This document shows positions 56,043 to 64,000 of a stretch of DNA of 64,000 bases, piece by piece. The stretch's first letter is position 1. Each line of letters starts with the position of its first letter. The translations under genes and the position numbers were made by a program. A model generated the notes under the pieces. That model was not told the origin of the DNA. It saw nothing but the letters and a program-made list of their open reading frames with translations, and searched no databases. The DNA is taken from positions 372,001 through 436,000 of the forward strand of contig NZ_JAAATY010000003.1 of the NCBI RefSeq assembly GCF_013280595.1, read 5' to 3'. The DNA comes from Kibdelosporangium persicum (lineage in GTDB: Bacteria > Actinomycetota > Actinomycetes > Mycobacteriales > Pseudonocardiaceae).

Positions 56043-58943
56043 GTGCGGGTCCAGGTGCTGGGGCCGGTCCGGGCGTGGCACGACAACGGTGACCCGGTCG
56101 ACCTCGGTCCGGTGGGTCAGCGTGCGGTGCTGGGACTGCTCGCGCTCAACGGCGGGCAGGGTTTGTCGCGCGCCGACCTGATCGACGCCGCATGGGGCCA
56201 GCGCCCGCCCGCGAGCGCCGTGAACATCCTGCAGACCAGGGTGAAACACCTGCGGCGGCTGCTGGAACCCGGCCGTCCGCCACGGGCGGGAAGCAGTGTT
56301 CTGCCACGCGTCGGCGACGGTTACGCCTTACGGCTCAGCACCGACCTGACCCGCTTCCGCAAGCTGGCAGCGGCTTCCGATCCGCTGCTGCTCAAGGAAG
56401 CACTGGACCTGTGGCACGGCGCGCCGCTCGCGGACATCCCGACGCTGGCCAACCACCCGGCGGTGCTCGCGGTCGCGAAGGAGCGGCAGACCACGATCGC
56501 CCGGTACGGCGAGATGATGATCTCGCAGGGCGCCGCGGCCGAGGCACTGCCCGTCCTGGAGGAGGCCGCGGCGGAACACCCGCTGGACGAGGCCGTGCAG
56601 GCCCGGCTGATCCGGGCGTACCAGGCCGCCGGGCGGCGCGCGCAGGCGTTCGAGGCGTTCCACTCGATCCGCAGGCGGCTCGCGGACGAACTGGGGGTCG
56701 CCCCAGGGCCCGAACTGACCGAGGCGCATCAGGGCGTGCTGCTCGACCAGCCCGAATACACCCGGGCCACGGTGGTCCGGCCGGTCGGAAACCAGCTGCC
56801 CGCCGACGTGCCCGGCTTCACCGGCCGCGGCCCCGAGCTGTCTCAAATGGACAGCGAGCTCGCCGCGCCGGGCATGCCGATCTGCGTGGTCTCCGGGACG
56901 GCGGGGGTCGGCAAGACCGCGTTGGCCATCCACTGCGCCCACCGCGTCCGCAAGCGCTTCCCGGACGGCCAGTTGTACATCGACCTTCAGGGTTACGCTC
57001 CCGGCCGTCCCGTCACCCCGTTGGACGCGCTCGGCCGGTTCCTCAACGCGCTGGGTGTTCCGGGTGCGGAGGTCTCCCTGGACCTGGCCGACCGTGCTTC
57101 GCGGCTGCGCACCGAGCTCGCCGGACGCCGTGTGCTCCTTGTGCTGGACAACGCCAACTCCGTCGAGCAGATCCGGCCGTTGTTGCCTGGCACGGAGTCC
57201 TGCGCGGTCATCGTGACCAGCCGAGACAGCCTGGCCGGCCTGGTCGCGTTGCACGGCGCCCATCGGCTGGACCTGGACCTGTTGCCCGCGGCTGAGGCCC
57301 AGCAACTGCTGCGCTCGCTGATCGGCGAGGACTCCGAGTCGATCGCCGTCCTCGCCGAGCAGTGCGCCAGGTTGCCGCTGGCGCTGCGGGTGGCGGCCGA
57401 GCTGGCCATCAGCCGGTCGAGTCCGTTGCGGGAACTGGTGGAAGAACTGGCGGACCAGCAGCGCAGGCTGGAGATCCTGGACGCGGGCGGCGATGACCGG
57501 GCGGCCGTCCGGGTGGTGTTCTCGCGGTCGTACGAACACCTGCCGGCGGACTCCGCGCGTGCGTTCCGGCTGATCGGCATTCATCCCGGGACGCGCGTCG
57601 ATCCGTACGTTCTCGCGGCACTCGCCGGAAGCGCACTGGACGACGCCCGCCGGACGCTGGACCAGTTGGCCCGAGCCCATCTGACGCAATCCGACGGGTC
57701 AACTCACGACCTGCTCAAGGCGTACGCGATGCAACTGGCGGAACAGCACGACTCCGGAACCGACCGCGACGCCGCCCTAGTCCGGGTCTTCGACTACTAC
57801 CTGACCACGACCAAGGCCGCGATGCACGTCCTGCACGCGATGAACCAGGACGATCCCGGCCCCTATGGCCGGCCGATGCCGGACGCCGAAACGGCACGGG
57901 AATGGCTGGACGCCGAGTTGCCCACGCTGATCGCGCTGACCGCGTACGGCTGGCCCTCGTACACCGCCAAGCTGGCCACGACTCTGCACCGGTACCTCGA
58001 AGGCGGCCGGTACGCGGAAGCGCTTGTCATCCACGGCCACGCGCTCGAAGCCGCGGCCGACCCGGCCGATCGCGCGCACGCGTTGACCAACCTCGGAACG
58101 GTCCTGTGGCGGGCGGGCCGCTACTCCTCCTCCGCCGACCATCTCAACCAAGCGCTTGTGCTGTACCGCGAGCGGGACGACCTGAACGGCGAAGCGCGGG
58201 CACTGGCGAACCTGGGGATCGTCGACGAGCGGCTCAGCCGGTACGACCAGGCCGAGGATCATCAACGCCGGGCGCTGGCCATCTACCAGCGGATCGGTGA
58301 CCGGCTCGGGGAGGTGCAGACGCACGTGAGCCTGGGAATCATCGACGAGCGGCGCGGCAAGTTCTCGTCCGCCGCCGAGCACCTGGGCGACGCGTTGGAG
58401 CTGTGCCGCAAAATCGGCTACACGTCCGGCGAGGCGTACGCCCTGCTCAACCTCGGTTACGTCGACAAGAGGCTGGATCACCACACCGCGGCGGGCGAGC
58501 ACTTCGAGAAGGCCATGGACCTGTTCCAGCAAATGGGCGAACGGCGTGGAGAGGCGTACGCGTTGACCAACTTGGGTGAACTCGACGTGCGACGCGGCGA
58601 GCCACAGCCCGCCATCAGCAGGCATCTGGCGGCGATCGCGTTGTTCCACGAAGTCGGCGAGCAGCGAGGTCTCGCCGTGGCGCTCAACGGGCTGGGCGAA
58701 GCGTTGTCCGCAACCGGCCGTGCCACAGACGCCCGTGCCCGGCACAACGCGGCGCTCGCGCTGGCCGTCGAGACCGGCGACGAGGACGACGAAGCACGCG
58801 CCCACAACGGCCTGGCCCGTACGTTCCAGCTGGCCGGTGACGTGGACCAGGCGCGTCAGCACTGGGAGAAGGCGCTCGAGCTGTACACCAAGATGGACGA
58901 CCCGCAGGCCGAGAGCGTCCGAGCGGAACTGGCCAAGCTGTGA
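56043..58943 (+). CDS. AfsR/SARP-family regulator with NB-ARC and TPR domains (first of pair)
   Basis: A 966-residue regulator. Order: OmpR-type DNA-binding domain (1-95, RVQVLGPVRAWHDNGDPVDL), BTAD helical domain (100-240), NB-ARC ATPase with Walker A GTAGVGKT at 285-292 and Walker B RRVLLVLDNANS near 362-373, then TPR repeats (EARALANLGIVDERLSRYDQ) to the end. AfsR-type proteins activate secondary metabolism or development and respond to nucleotides and phosphorylation. GGAGG nine bases before the GTG sets the start. It overlaps a second, similar gene (GTGA). No biosynthetic cluster is adjacent. Confidence 0.93.
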   Translation: MRVQVLGPVRAWHDNGDPVDLGPVGQRAVLGLLALNGGQGLSRADLIDAAWGQRPPASAVNILQTRVKHLRRLLEPGRPPRAGSSVLPRVGDGYALRLSTDLTRFRKLAAASDPLLLKEALDLWHGAPLADIPTLANHPAVLAVAKERQTTIARYGEMMISQGAAAEALPVLEEAAAEHPLDEAVQARLIRAYQAAGRRAQAFEAFHSIRRRLADELGVAPGPELTEAHQGVLLDQPEYTRATVVRPVGNQLPADVPGFTGRGPELSQMDSELAAPGMPICVVSGTAGVGKTALAIHCAHRVRKRFPDGQLYIDLQGYAPGRPVTPLDALGRFLNALGVPGAEVSLDLADRASRLRTELAGRRVLLVLDNANSVEQIRPLLPGTESCAVIVTSRDSLAGLVALHGAHRLDLDLLPAAEAQQLLRSLIGEDSESIAVLAEQCARLPLALRVAAELAISRSSPLRELVEELADQQRRLEILDAGGDDRAAVRVVFSRSYEHLPADSARAFRLIGIHPGTRVDPYVLAALAGSALDDARRTLDQLARAHLTQSDGSTHDLLKAYAMQLAEQHDSGTDRDAALVRVFDYYLTTTKAAMHVLHAMNQDDPGPYGRPMPDAETAREWLDAELPTLIALTAYGWPSYTAKLATTLHRYLEGGRYAEALVIHGHALEAAADPADRAHALTNLGTVLWRAGRYSSSADHLNQALVLYRERDDLNGEARALANLGIVDERLSRYDQAEDHQRRALAIYQRIGDRLGEVQTHVSLGIIDERRGKFSSAAEHLGDALELCRKIGYTSGEAYALLNLGYVDKRLDHHTAAGEHFEKAMDLFQQMGERRGEAYALTNLGELDVRRGEPQPAISRHLAAIALFHEVGEQRGLAVALNGLGEALSATGRATDARARHNAALALAVETGDEDDEARAHNGLARTFQLAGDVDQARQHWEKALELYTKMDDPQAESVRAELAKL

Positions 58944-61693
58944 TCAGGATCCAGGTACTCGGGCCGTTGCGCGTCTGGCGGGACGGCGCTTTGCTGGACC
59001 TCGGATCAGCCGGGGTGCGTGCGCTGCTCGGCCTGCTCGCGCTCAACGGCGGGCAGCCCACTTCGCGCGCGGACATCGTCGAAGCGTTGTGGCACGACCA
59101 GCCGCCGCCCAGTGCGTCCAATGTGATCCAGACATACATCCGGAGCCTGCGGCGAATCCTGGAACCCGGCCGGCGCGCGTACGGCCACAGTTCCTACCTG
59201 CCTCGCATTGGCGACGGATACGCGTTGCGCGCGCCGGACATCGATCTCATCCGGTTCAAGCAACTGCTGGCCGCGCGGCAGGACGCCGACAAACTCGGTG
59301 CGGCTCTGCGGTTGTGGCGCGGTTCTCCGCTCGCCGACGTGCCCGCTCTGGCCGGGCACAAGAAGGTACTGGCGTTGACCGAGCAACGCCGGGCCGCGCT
59401 CGCCCGTTACGGCGACTTGAAGATCACGGCGGGAGCGGCGCACGAGGTCGTCACGCTGCTCGAGGACGCGGCCGCCGACCAGCCGCTCGACGAGGCCGCG
59501 CTGGCCCGGCTGATCCGCGCGTACCAGGCTGTGGGACGCCGGAGCGAGGCGTTCGGCACGTACCACGCGGCCTGCCGGAGGCTCGCCGACGAGCTCGGCG
59601 TCGACCCCGGCCCGGAACTCGCGAACGCTTACGCCGCACTGGTGAAGCCCTCGGCCGGCCAGCCCGCGCCGGCACAGCTGCCTGCCGATGTCGGCGGATT
59701 CACCGGCCGGACGGCGGAGCTGCGCGGGCTGGAGAACGCCCTGACCAGTCACGGGCCGTCCGGTCTGGTGTGTGTCGTGTCCGGCAGCGCGGGGGTCGGC
59801 AAGACGGCGTTGACGGTCCGATTCGGACACCAGGTCCGTGACCGTTTTCCCGGCGGTCAGCTGTACATCGACCTGCGCGGCTTCGACTCCGAGCAGCCGT
59901 TGTCCGCCGGTGACGCGCTCGTCCGGCTGCTCGGCGCGCTCGGCATCGCCGGGAACGTGCCCGACAAAGCGCGAAGGCTGTCCGACGAGATCACCGGCAA
60001 ACGCTTGCTCCTGGTGCTGGACAACGTGAACTCGGTCGACCAGATCGCACCGCTGCTGCCGTGCCCGCCTTCTTGCGCGATCCTGGTGACCAGCCGCGAC
60101 ACGCTGCCCGAGTTGCCCGCGCAGCACCGCGTCGAACTCCAGGTGCTGTCCCGGCAGGACGCCGTCAGCCTGATGAACACGATGATCGGCGCCCGGGCGC
60201 AGTCGGAACCCGAGGCGGCGCAAGCGCTTGCCGAGCAATGCGCCCGCCTGCCGTTGGCGTTGCGGGTGGCCGCGGAACTGGTCGTCGCGCGCGCGGCCAC
60301 TCCCCTGTCCACTTTGGTCGCCGAGTTGGCCGACCGCGGCCGGAGGCTGATGTTGCTCGACGGCGGGGGCGACCACCGGGCCGCGGTCCGCGAGGTGTTC
60401 TCGTGGTCGTACCGGCACCTCCGCCCGGACGTCGCACGCGCGTTCCGCCTGCTGGGGCTGCATCCCGGTCCCGACGTCGACACCACCGCCGCGGCGGCGC
60501 TGTTCGACACCGAGATCGCCGACGCTTCGCTCCTGCTCGAAGTTCTCAGCCGAGCGCACCTGGTGCACAGCACGGCACCTGGCCGGTGGGGCATGCACGA
60601 TCTGTTGCACGCGTTCGCCGCCGACCTCGCGAAGGACGACGAAGCCCGCGGGCGTCTCTTCGACCATTACGTCGACACGGCAATCGTTATGGCCGGTTCC
60701 ATCGACAGCGCGGCGAACCGGTCATGGCTGGACGCCGAACTGCCGAACCTGACGGCCGTCTGTCCACAGTTGCCACCGGTGCGGATCGTGCGGCTCGCCA
60801 CGGCCCTCTACCGGTACCTCGACGGAGGCAGGTACGCCGAAGCGTTCACCATCCACACGCATGCCGAACGGGCGGCCGTGCAGGTGAATGATTTGTCGGC
60901 GCAAGCGCATGCCGTGACCAATCTCGGTTCGGTCCACTGGCAGTCAGGGCGTTACGACGAGGCCGCTTCGCACTATCAGCGGGCCCTCGATCTTTCGCTG
61001 CGGGCTTCCGATCAGGCCGGCGCCGCCAGGGCCCTGACCAGGCTGGGAAGCGTGGAGGAGCAGACCGGCCAGTACGAACAGGCCGCTGTCCACCACGCGC
61101 AAGCGTTGGCGTATGCCCGCGCGGCCGGTCACGTCATCGGTGTGGCCCGGGCGCTGACGAACCTCGGCATCGTCAACGAACGGCTCGGCGACCTCTCGGC
61201 CGCGGCCGAGTTGCACGAACGAGCGCTTGAACTTTTCCTGCGGGCGGCCGACTGGGTCGGCGAAGCGGTGGCACGGACCCGGCTCGGCATGATCGCGATG
61301 CGCTCGGGCGCTTACGACCGGGCCATGGCGGAACACGAACGCGCCCTCGCCATCGCCCGCGATTCGGGGCATCTCCGTGGCGAGGCGCACTCGTTGATCA
61401 ACATCGGCGACGTGCGCCGCAACCAGGGCATGTACACCGAAGCCGCGACGAACTACTCGCACGCGCTGGCCCTCTGCGAAAGAACAGGCCACGAGTACGG
61501 CAAGGCGACCGCGCTCAACGGACTCGGCGACGCCCTCGGCTGCACAGGGATGACTGCCGAGGCGCGTCACCACTACACCGACGCCTTGGCGGTCGCCGTC
61601 AAGATCGGCGACCTCGACGAACAGGCCCGCGCCCACACCGGCCTCGCCCAAGGAAAACCTCGTGAGTGTTTATCAGGGTTAGAACACGGATAA
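58940..61693 (+). CDS. AfsR/SARP-family regulator with NB-ARC and TPR domains (second of pair)
   Basis: A 917-residue paralogue of the preceding protein with the same domain order: DNA-binding (IQVLGPLRVWRDGALLDLGS), BTAD, NB-ARC with GSAGVGKTAL and LLLVLDNVNS, and TPR repeats (ALTNLGIVNERLGDLSAAAE). The GTG overlaps the stop of the first gene. Its reading frame runs into palindrome copy 5: the last ten codons (RECLSGLEHG) and the TAA are repeat sequence, so the native C-terminus has probably been replaced by the insertion, ending just after the TPR region. It may act with the first as a pair. Confidence 0.92.
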   Translation: MIRIQVLGPLRVWRDGALLDLGSAGVRALLGLLALNGGQPTSRADIVEALWHDQPPPSASNVIQTYIRSLRRILEPGRRAYGHSSYLPRIGDGYALRAPDIDLIRFKQLLAARQDADKLGAALRLWRGSPLADVPALAGHKKVLALTEQRRAALARYGDLKITAGAAHEVVTLLEDAAADQPLDEAALARLIRAYQAVGRRSEAFGTYHAACRRLADELGVDPGPELANAYAALVKPSAGQPAPAQLPADVGGFTGRTAELRGLENALTSHGPSGLVCVVSGSAGVGKTALTVRFGHQVRDRFPGGQLYIDLRGFDSEQPLSAGDALVRLLGALGIAGNVPDKARRLSDEITGKRLLLVLDNVNSVDQIAPLLPCPPSCAILVTSRDTLPELPAQHRVELQVLSRQDAVSLMNTMIGARAQSEPEAAQALAEQCARLPLALRVAAELVVARAATPLSTLVAELADRGRRLMLLDGGGDHRAAVREVFSWSYRHLRPDVARAFRLLGLHPGPDVDTTAAAALFDTEIADASLLLEVLSRAHLVHSTAPGRWGMHDLLHAFAADLAKDDEARGRLFDHYVDTAIVMAGSIDSAANRSWLDAELPNLTAVCPQLPPVRIVRLATALYRYLDGGRYAEAFTIHTHAERAAVQVNDLSAQAHAVTNLGSVHWQSGRYDEAASHYQRALDLSLRASDQAGAARALTRLGSVEEQTGQYEQAAVHHAQALAYARAAGHVIGVARALTNLGIVNERLGDLSAAAELHERALELFLRAADWVGEAVARTRLGMIAMRSGAYDRAMAEHERALAIARDSGHLRGEAHSLINIGDVRRNQGMYTEAATNYSHALALCERTGHEYGKATALNGLGDALGCTGMTAEARHHYTDALAVAVKIGDLDEQARAHTGLAQGKPRECLSGLEHG

Positions 61694-61705
61694 ACACTCA
61701 CGAGG
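61658..61705. repeat. Dispersed 3'-end palindrome, copy 5, containing a gene's stop codon
   Basis: Arms CCTCGTGAGTGTTTATC (61658-61674) and complement (61689-61705) around AGGGTTAGAACACG. It contains the stop codon of the second SARP gene (TAA at 61691-61693) and ends three bases before the stop of the convergent sugar-binding protein gene. Confidence 0.9.
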
Positions 61706-61707
61706 GG

Positions 61708-63312
61708 TTACTGGGTGCGCATGGCTTCTTCGAACTCCTTGCGGACCTGGTCGCCGCCGGTGGACCGCCACTGCTTGACCACGTCGTCCCAGGTGGACAC
61801 CGGTTTGCGGCCGCTGAGGATGTCGTTCTGGGCGTCGTTGATGATCGTGCCCAGCTGGCCCTGCTTGCGGGACCACGTGTCGGAGAACAGGCTCAGCGTC
61901 GGGTCGGCCACGGCGGTCGGGATGATGGACGCCTGGTATTCGTACGACTGACGAGTCGCATTGGGGTTTCCCGGGATGAAGATCACGTCCGGGGAGTCCA
62001 CAATGTACCGGACGCCCAGCACCGTCTGGGTGACGCCGGCCTGGGTCTGCTGGGGACCGCCGTCCTTCATCACGTAGTGCACGCCGGCGACACCGTACTT
62101 GCGGAACAGGTACTCCTCGGTGCCGAACGGTGCCGCCAGCCAGTTGCACAGCCGCAGCAGTTCCCGCACCCGGCCGGGTTCCGACTTCTTCATCACCGTG
62201 AAGTTGTTGGTCGCCTGGGCCTGCCAGGTCGCCGCGAATCCCCCGCCGTCGTACTTCGGCGGGCGCATGCCGGAGATGGCGAAGCCGGGACCGGCGATGT
62301 TCTCGGCGTAGAACTGGGGCCACGCGGTGTACCGGTCGGTGATGAGCACGGTCGTGCCCGCGTTGAACCACTTCTTCACCGGCGCGTTGTTGGTGAAGCT
62401 GTCCGGATGCACGGCGCCCTGCTGCACCAGCTGGGCGGCGTCCGAGAGGGCCTGCTTGAACTCCTCGTACTCGTACCGGGACTTCAGCGAGCCGCCTTCG
62501 TCCTTCCAGCGGAACGGCAGGCCGAGCATCTGCGAGATGAAGTCCGTCGGCGCCTGGGACAGCGCCCACCGGCCGGGGCCGCTGACCGTCTTGCAGAGGT
62601 CACGGAACTCCGCGAAGCTCCCCGGGTTCGGGTTGACGCCGAACTCCGCCAGCAGGTCGTCGCGCCGGAACATCAGGCTGCCACCGACACCACGGGCCAC
62701 CGGCAGGCCGTAGATCCCGCCGTTGTACCGGCAGTCCTTCCACGCCGACGTCGGCAGGTTCGCCAGGAACGGGTACTCCTTGACCGCGTCACCCGACAGG
62801 AACGGCGTCAGGTCCTGGCACTTGCTGGCCATCCACGCGGGCAGGTTGGCGACACCGGCGGGCAGTCCGTTGGGAGTGTAGAGCGCGGGCACGATCAGGT
62901 CGGGCAGGTCGTCACCGGCCACGAGGGTGGCGAACTTCGTGGCCATGTCGGCGTTCGGCACGATCGTCAGCCGCAAGTCGGTGCCCAGCCGCCGGTTGAG
63001 CTCCTGCCAGTACGGGTTCTGGTCGACCGCGGGCGGAACGGGCGAGCTCGTCAGCACGAACGCGGACACCGAGCCGCCGTTCATCGGTGGTGCGTTGACC
63101 GCCTTCACCGGCGGGTCGGGGTACTTCAGGAACGCGTCGAGCAGGCCCTGGGCGTTGCCCTTGAGGTCCGGCTGGACGCCGGGATACGGCGTGTACGTCG
63201 GCAGGTTGATGCCGCTGACGGTCTGGGTGGGATTGCTCGTCGTCCCGCTGCTGCACCCGGCGACGGCCGTCGCCAGCGCACCGGTCAGGAATAAGCGGCG
63301 GTTCACGGACAT
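61708..63312 (-). CDS. Sugar ABC transporter substrate-binding lipoprotein (LplA-like)
   Basis: A 534-residue precursor: SVNRRLFLTGALATAVAGC, with Arg-Arg and lipobox Cys20, so export may be by Tat. The mature protein is a long family 1 sugar-binding protein of the LplA/YtcQ type: VPNADMATKFATLVAGDDLP, DLIVPALYTPNGLPAGVANL, GGIYGLPVARGVGGSLMFRR. AAGGAGA six bases before the ATG at 63312 sets the start. It follows a LplC-like permease by 29 bases. Such systems import oligosaccharides, often plant polymers; the sugar is unknown. Confidence 0.9.
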   Translation of the reverse strand: MSVNRRLFLTGALATAVAGCSSGTTSNPTQTVSGINLPTYTPYPGVQPDLKGNAQGLLDAFLKYPDPPVKAVNAPPMNGGSVSAFVLTSSPVPPAVDQNPYWQELNRRLGTDLRLTIVPNADMATKFATLVAGDDLPDLIVPALYTPNGLPAGVANLPAWMASKCQDLTPFLSGDAVKEYPFLANLPTSAWKDCRYNGGIYGLPVARGVGGSLMFRRDDLLAEFGVNPNPGSFAEFRDLCKTVSGPGRWALSQAPTDFISQMLGLPFRWKDEGGSLKSRYEYEEFKQALSDAAQLVQQGAVHPDSFTNNAPVKKWFNAGTTVLITDRYTAWPQFYAENIAGPGFAISGMRPPKYDGGGFAATWQAQATNNFTVMKKSEPGRVRELLRLCNWLAAPFGTEEYLFRKYGVAGVHYVMKDGGPQQTQAGVTQTVLGVRYIVDSPDVIFIPGNPNATRQSYEYQASIIPTAVADPTLSLFSDTWSRKQGQLGTIINDAQNDILSGRKPVSTWDDVVKQWRSTGGDQVRKEFEEAMRTQ

Positions 63313-63341
63313 CGTTGTCTCCTTCTGCTTGGCAAGACCAG

Positions 63342-64000
63342 TCAGCCCTTCACGGCACCGACCAGCACCCCCTTGGTGAAATGGCGTTGCACGAACGGGT
63401 ACACGAGCAGGATCGGGATGATCGACAACACCAGGATGGCCATCTGCACGGCCTCCCGCGGCGGCAGTTCGGTCCCGCCGAGCTGGTCGACGCCGAGTTC
63501 GGCCTGGTTCACCACATACGTCCGCAGCACCAGTTGCAGCGGCCACTTCGCGGTGTCGTTGATGTACAGCAAGGCGTTGAAGAACGAGTTCCAGTACGCT
63601 ACCGCGTAGAACAACGCGATCACGGCCAGGACCGCCTTGCTCATTGGCAGGACGATCCGCCACAGCACGGTGAAGTCGCCCGCGCCGTCGATCCGCGCGC
63701 TGTCCATGACTTCCTGCGGCAGTTCCATGAAGAACGCCCGCAGCACGATCACGTTGAAGGCGTTGACCACCACCGGCAGGATCAGCGACCAGTAGGTGTC
63801 CAGCAGCCCGAGGTACTTCACGATCAGGTAGCTCGGGATGATGCCGGGCGTGAACAGCAGCGGCAGCAACACGATCGCCAGCATCGGCCGGTGCAGCAGT
63901 GTCCCGCGCCTGCTCAGGCCGTACGCCAGCAACGTCGTCGCCACCAGGCTCAACGCTGTGCCCACCAGCGTGATGAGCAGGCTGACCACGGTCGCCCGGG
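63342..64000 (-). CDS. Sugar ABC transporter permease (LplC-like), N-terminus outside window
   Basis: The last 219 codons of a LplC/MalG-type permease: MLAIVLLPLLFTPGIIPSYL, the EAA loop QEVMDSARIDGAGDFTVLWR, and the family end RHFTKGVLVGAVKG. Family members have about 290 residues, so 70 or so N-terminal residues lie beyond the window edge; the GTG at 63989 is probably internal. It belongs to one operon with the downstream binding protein, and the second permease should lie further right. Confidence 0.9.
   Translation of the reverse strand, partial: RATVVSLLITLVGTALSLVATTLLAYGLSRRGTLLHRPMLAIVLLPLLFTPGIIPSYLIVKYLGLLDTYWSLILPVVVNAFNVIVLRAFFMELPQEVMDSARIDGAGDFTVLWRIVLPMSKAVLAVIALFYAVAYWNSFFNALLYINDTAKWPLQLVLRTYVVNQAELGVDQLGGTELPPREAVQMAILVLSIIPILLVYPFVQRHFTKGVLVGAVKG

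Noticed and set aside
17713-61705. Palindromes as a CRISPR array
   Set aside because: Copies are kilobases apart, are long perfect hairpins at gene ends, and have no spacers or cas genes nearby.

Overview
The window is high-GC DNA, about two thirds G+C, with dense genes, frequent GTG starts and many ATGA/GTGA stop-start overlaps. It is clearly actinobacterial. An ESX/type VII cassette (PPE-like protein, EspG, DUF3558 lipoprotein), AfsR/SARP regulators and a CebR-controlled cellulose system together suggest a cellulolytic filamentous actinomycete of the Pseudonocardiaceae type. That family assignment is an inference from gene content.

Layout. 1-437: end of a LacI regulator and a small MITE-like insertion. 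437-5014: branched-chain amino-acid-type ABC operon with a fused permease-ATPase. 5205-9616: YjbR protein, dienelactone hydrolase, GT39-type membrane glycosyltransferase, EamA exporter with an AraC regulator. 9744-12678: four-gene type VII secretion cassette. 13271-14849: ATPase and permease of a taurine/sulfonate-type ABC importer, whose likely binding protein sits alone at 21747 behind a P450 and a DszC-like flavoenzyme. 14895-18797: RidA/TetR pair, PEP-mutase-like enzyme, AhpD-like protein and small proteins. 23132-26242: methyltransferase, zinc alcohol dehydrogenase, SRPBCC protein. 26793-32038: metQNI followed by a tungstate-type tupABC system. 32116-38414: two NDH-2-like flavoproteins, a BlaI repressor with membrane proteins, and small enzymes.

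The centrepiece is 39084-51293, a cellulose-utilisation island: LPMO (AA10-CBM2), GH6 cellobiohydrolase (CBM2-GH6), cebR, cebEFG, a GH1 beta-glucosidase and a GH48 exocellulase (CBM2-GH48). Five sites matching the CebR operator TGGGAGCGCTCCCA (four exact or one base off, one weaker) lie at the promoters of these units. Secreted enzymes should cut crystalline cellulose to cello-oligosaccharides, CebEFG should import them with an ATPase encoded elsewhere, and the beta-glucosidase should yield glucose. 51353-64000 holds a HEAT-repeat protein, an XRE/flavoprotein pair, two secreted proteins, two tandem AfsR/SARP regulators and part of a second sugar ABC operon.

The most unusual non-coding signal is a family of five near-identical palindromes (16-bp core arms CTCGTGAGTGTTTATC, with a conserved centre), each just after the 3' end of a gene and mostly between convergent genes. 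One supplies the stop codon of a SARP gene. They look like a dispersed element used as a two-way terminator. No tRNA, rRNA or CRISPR array was seen.
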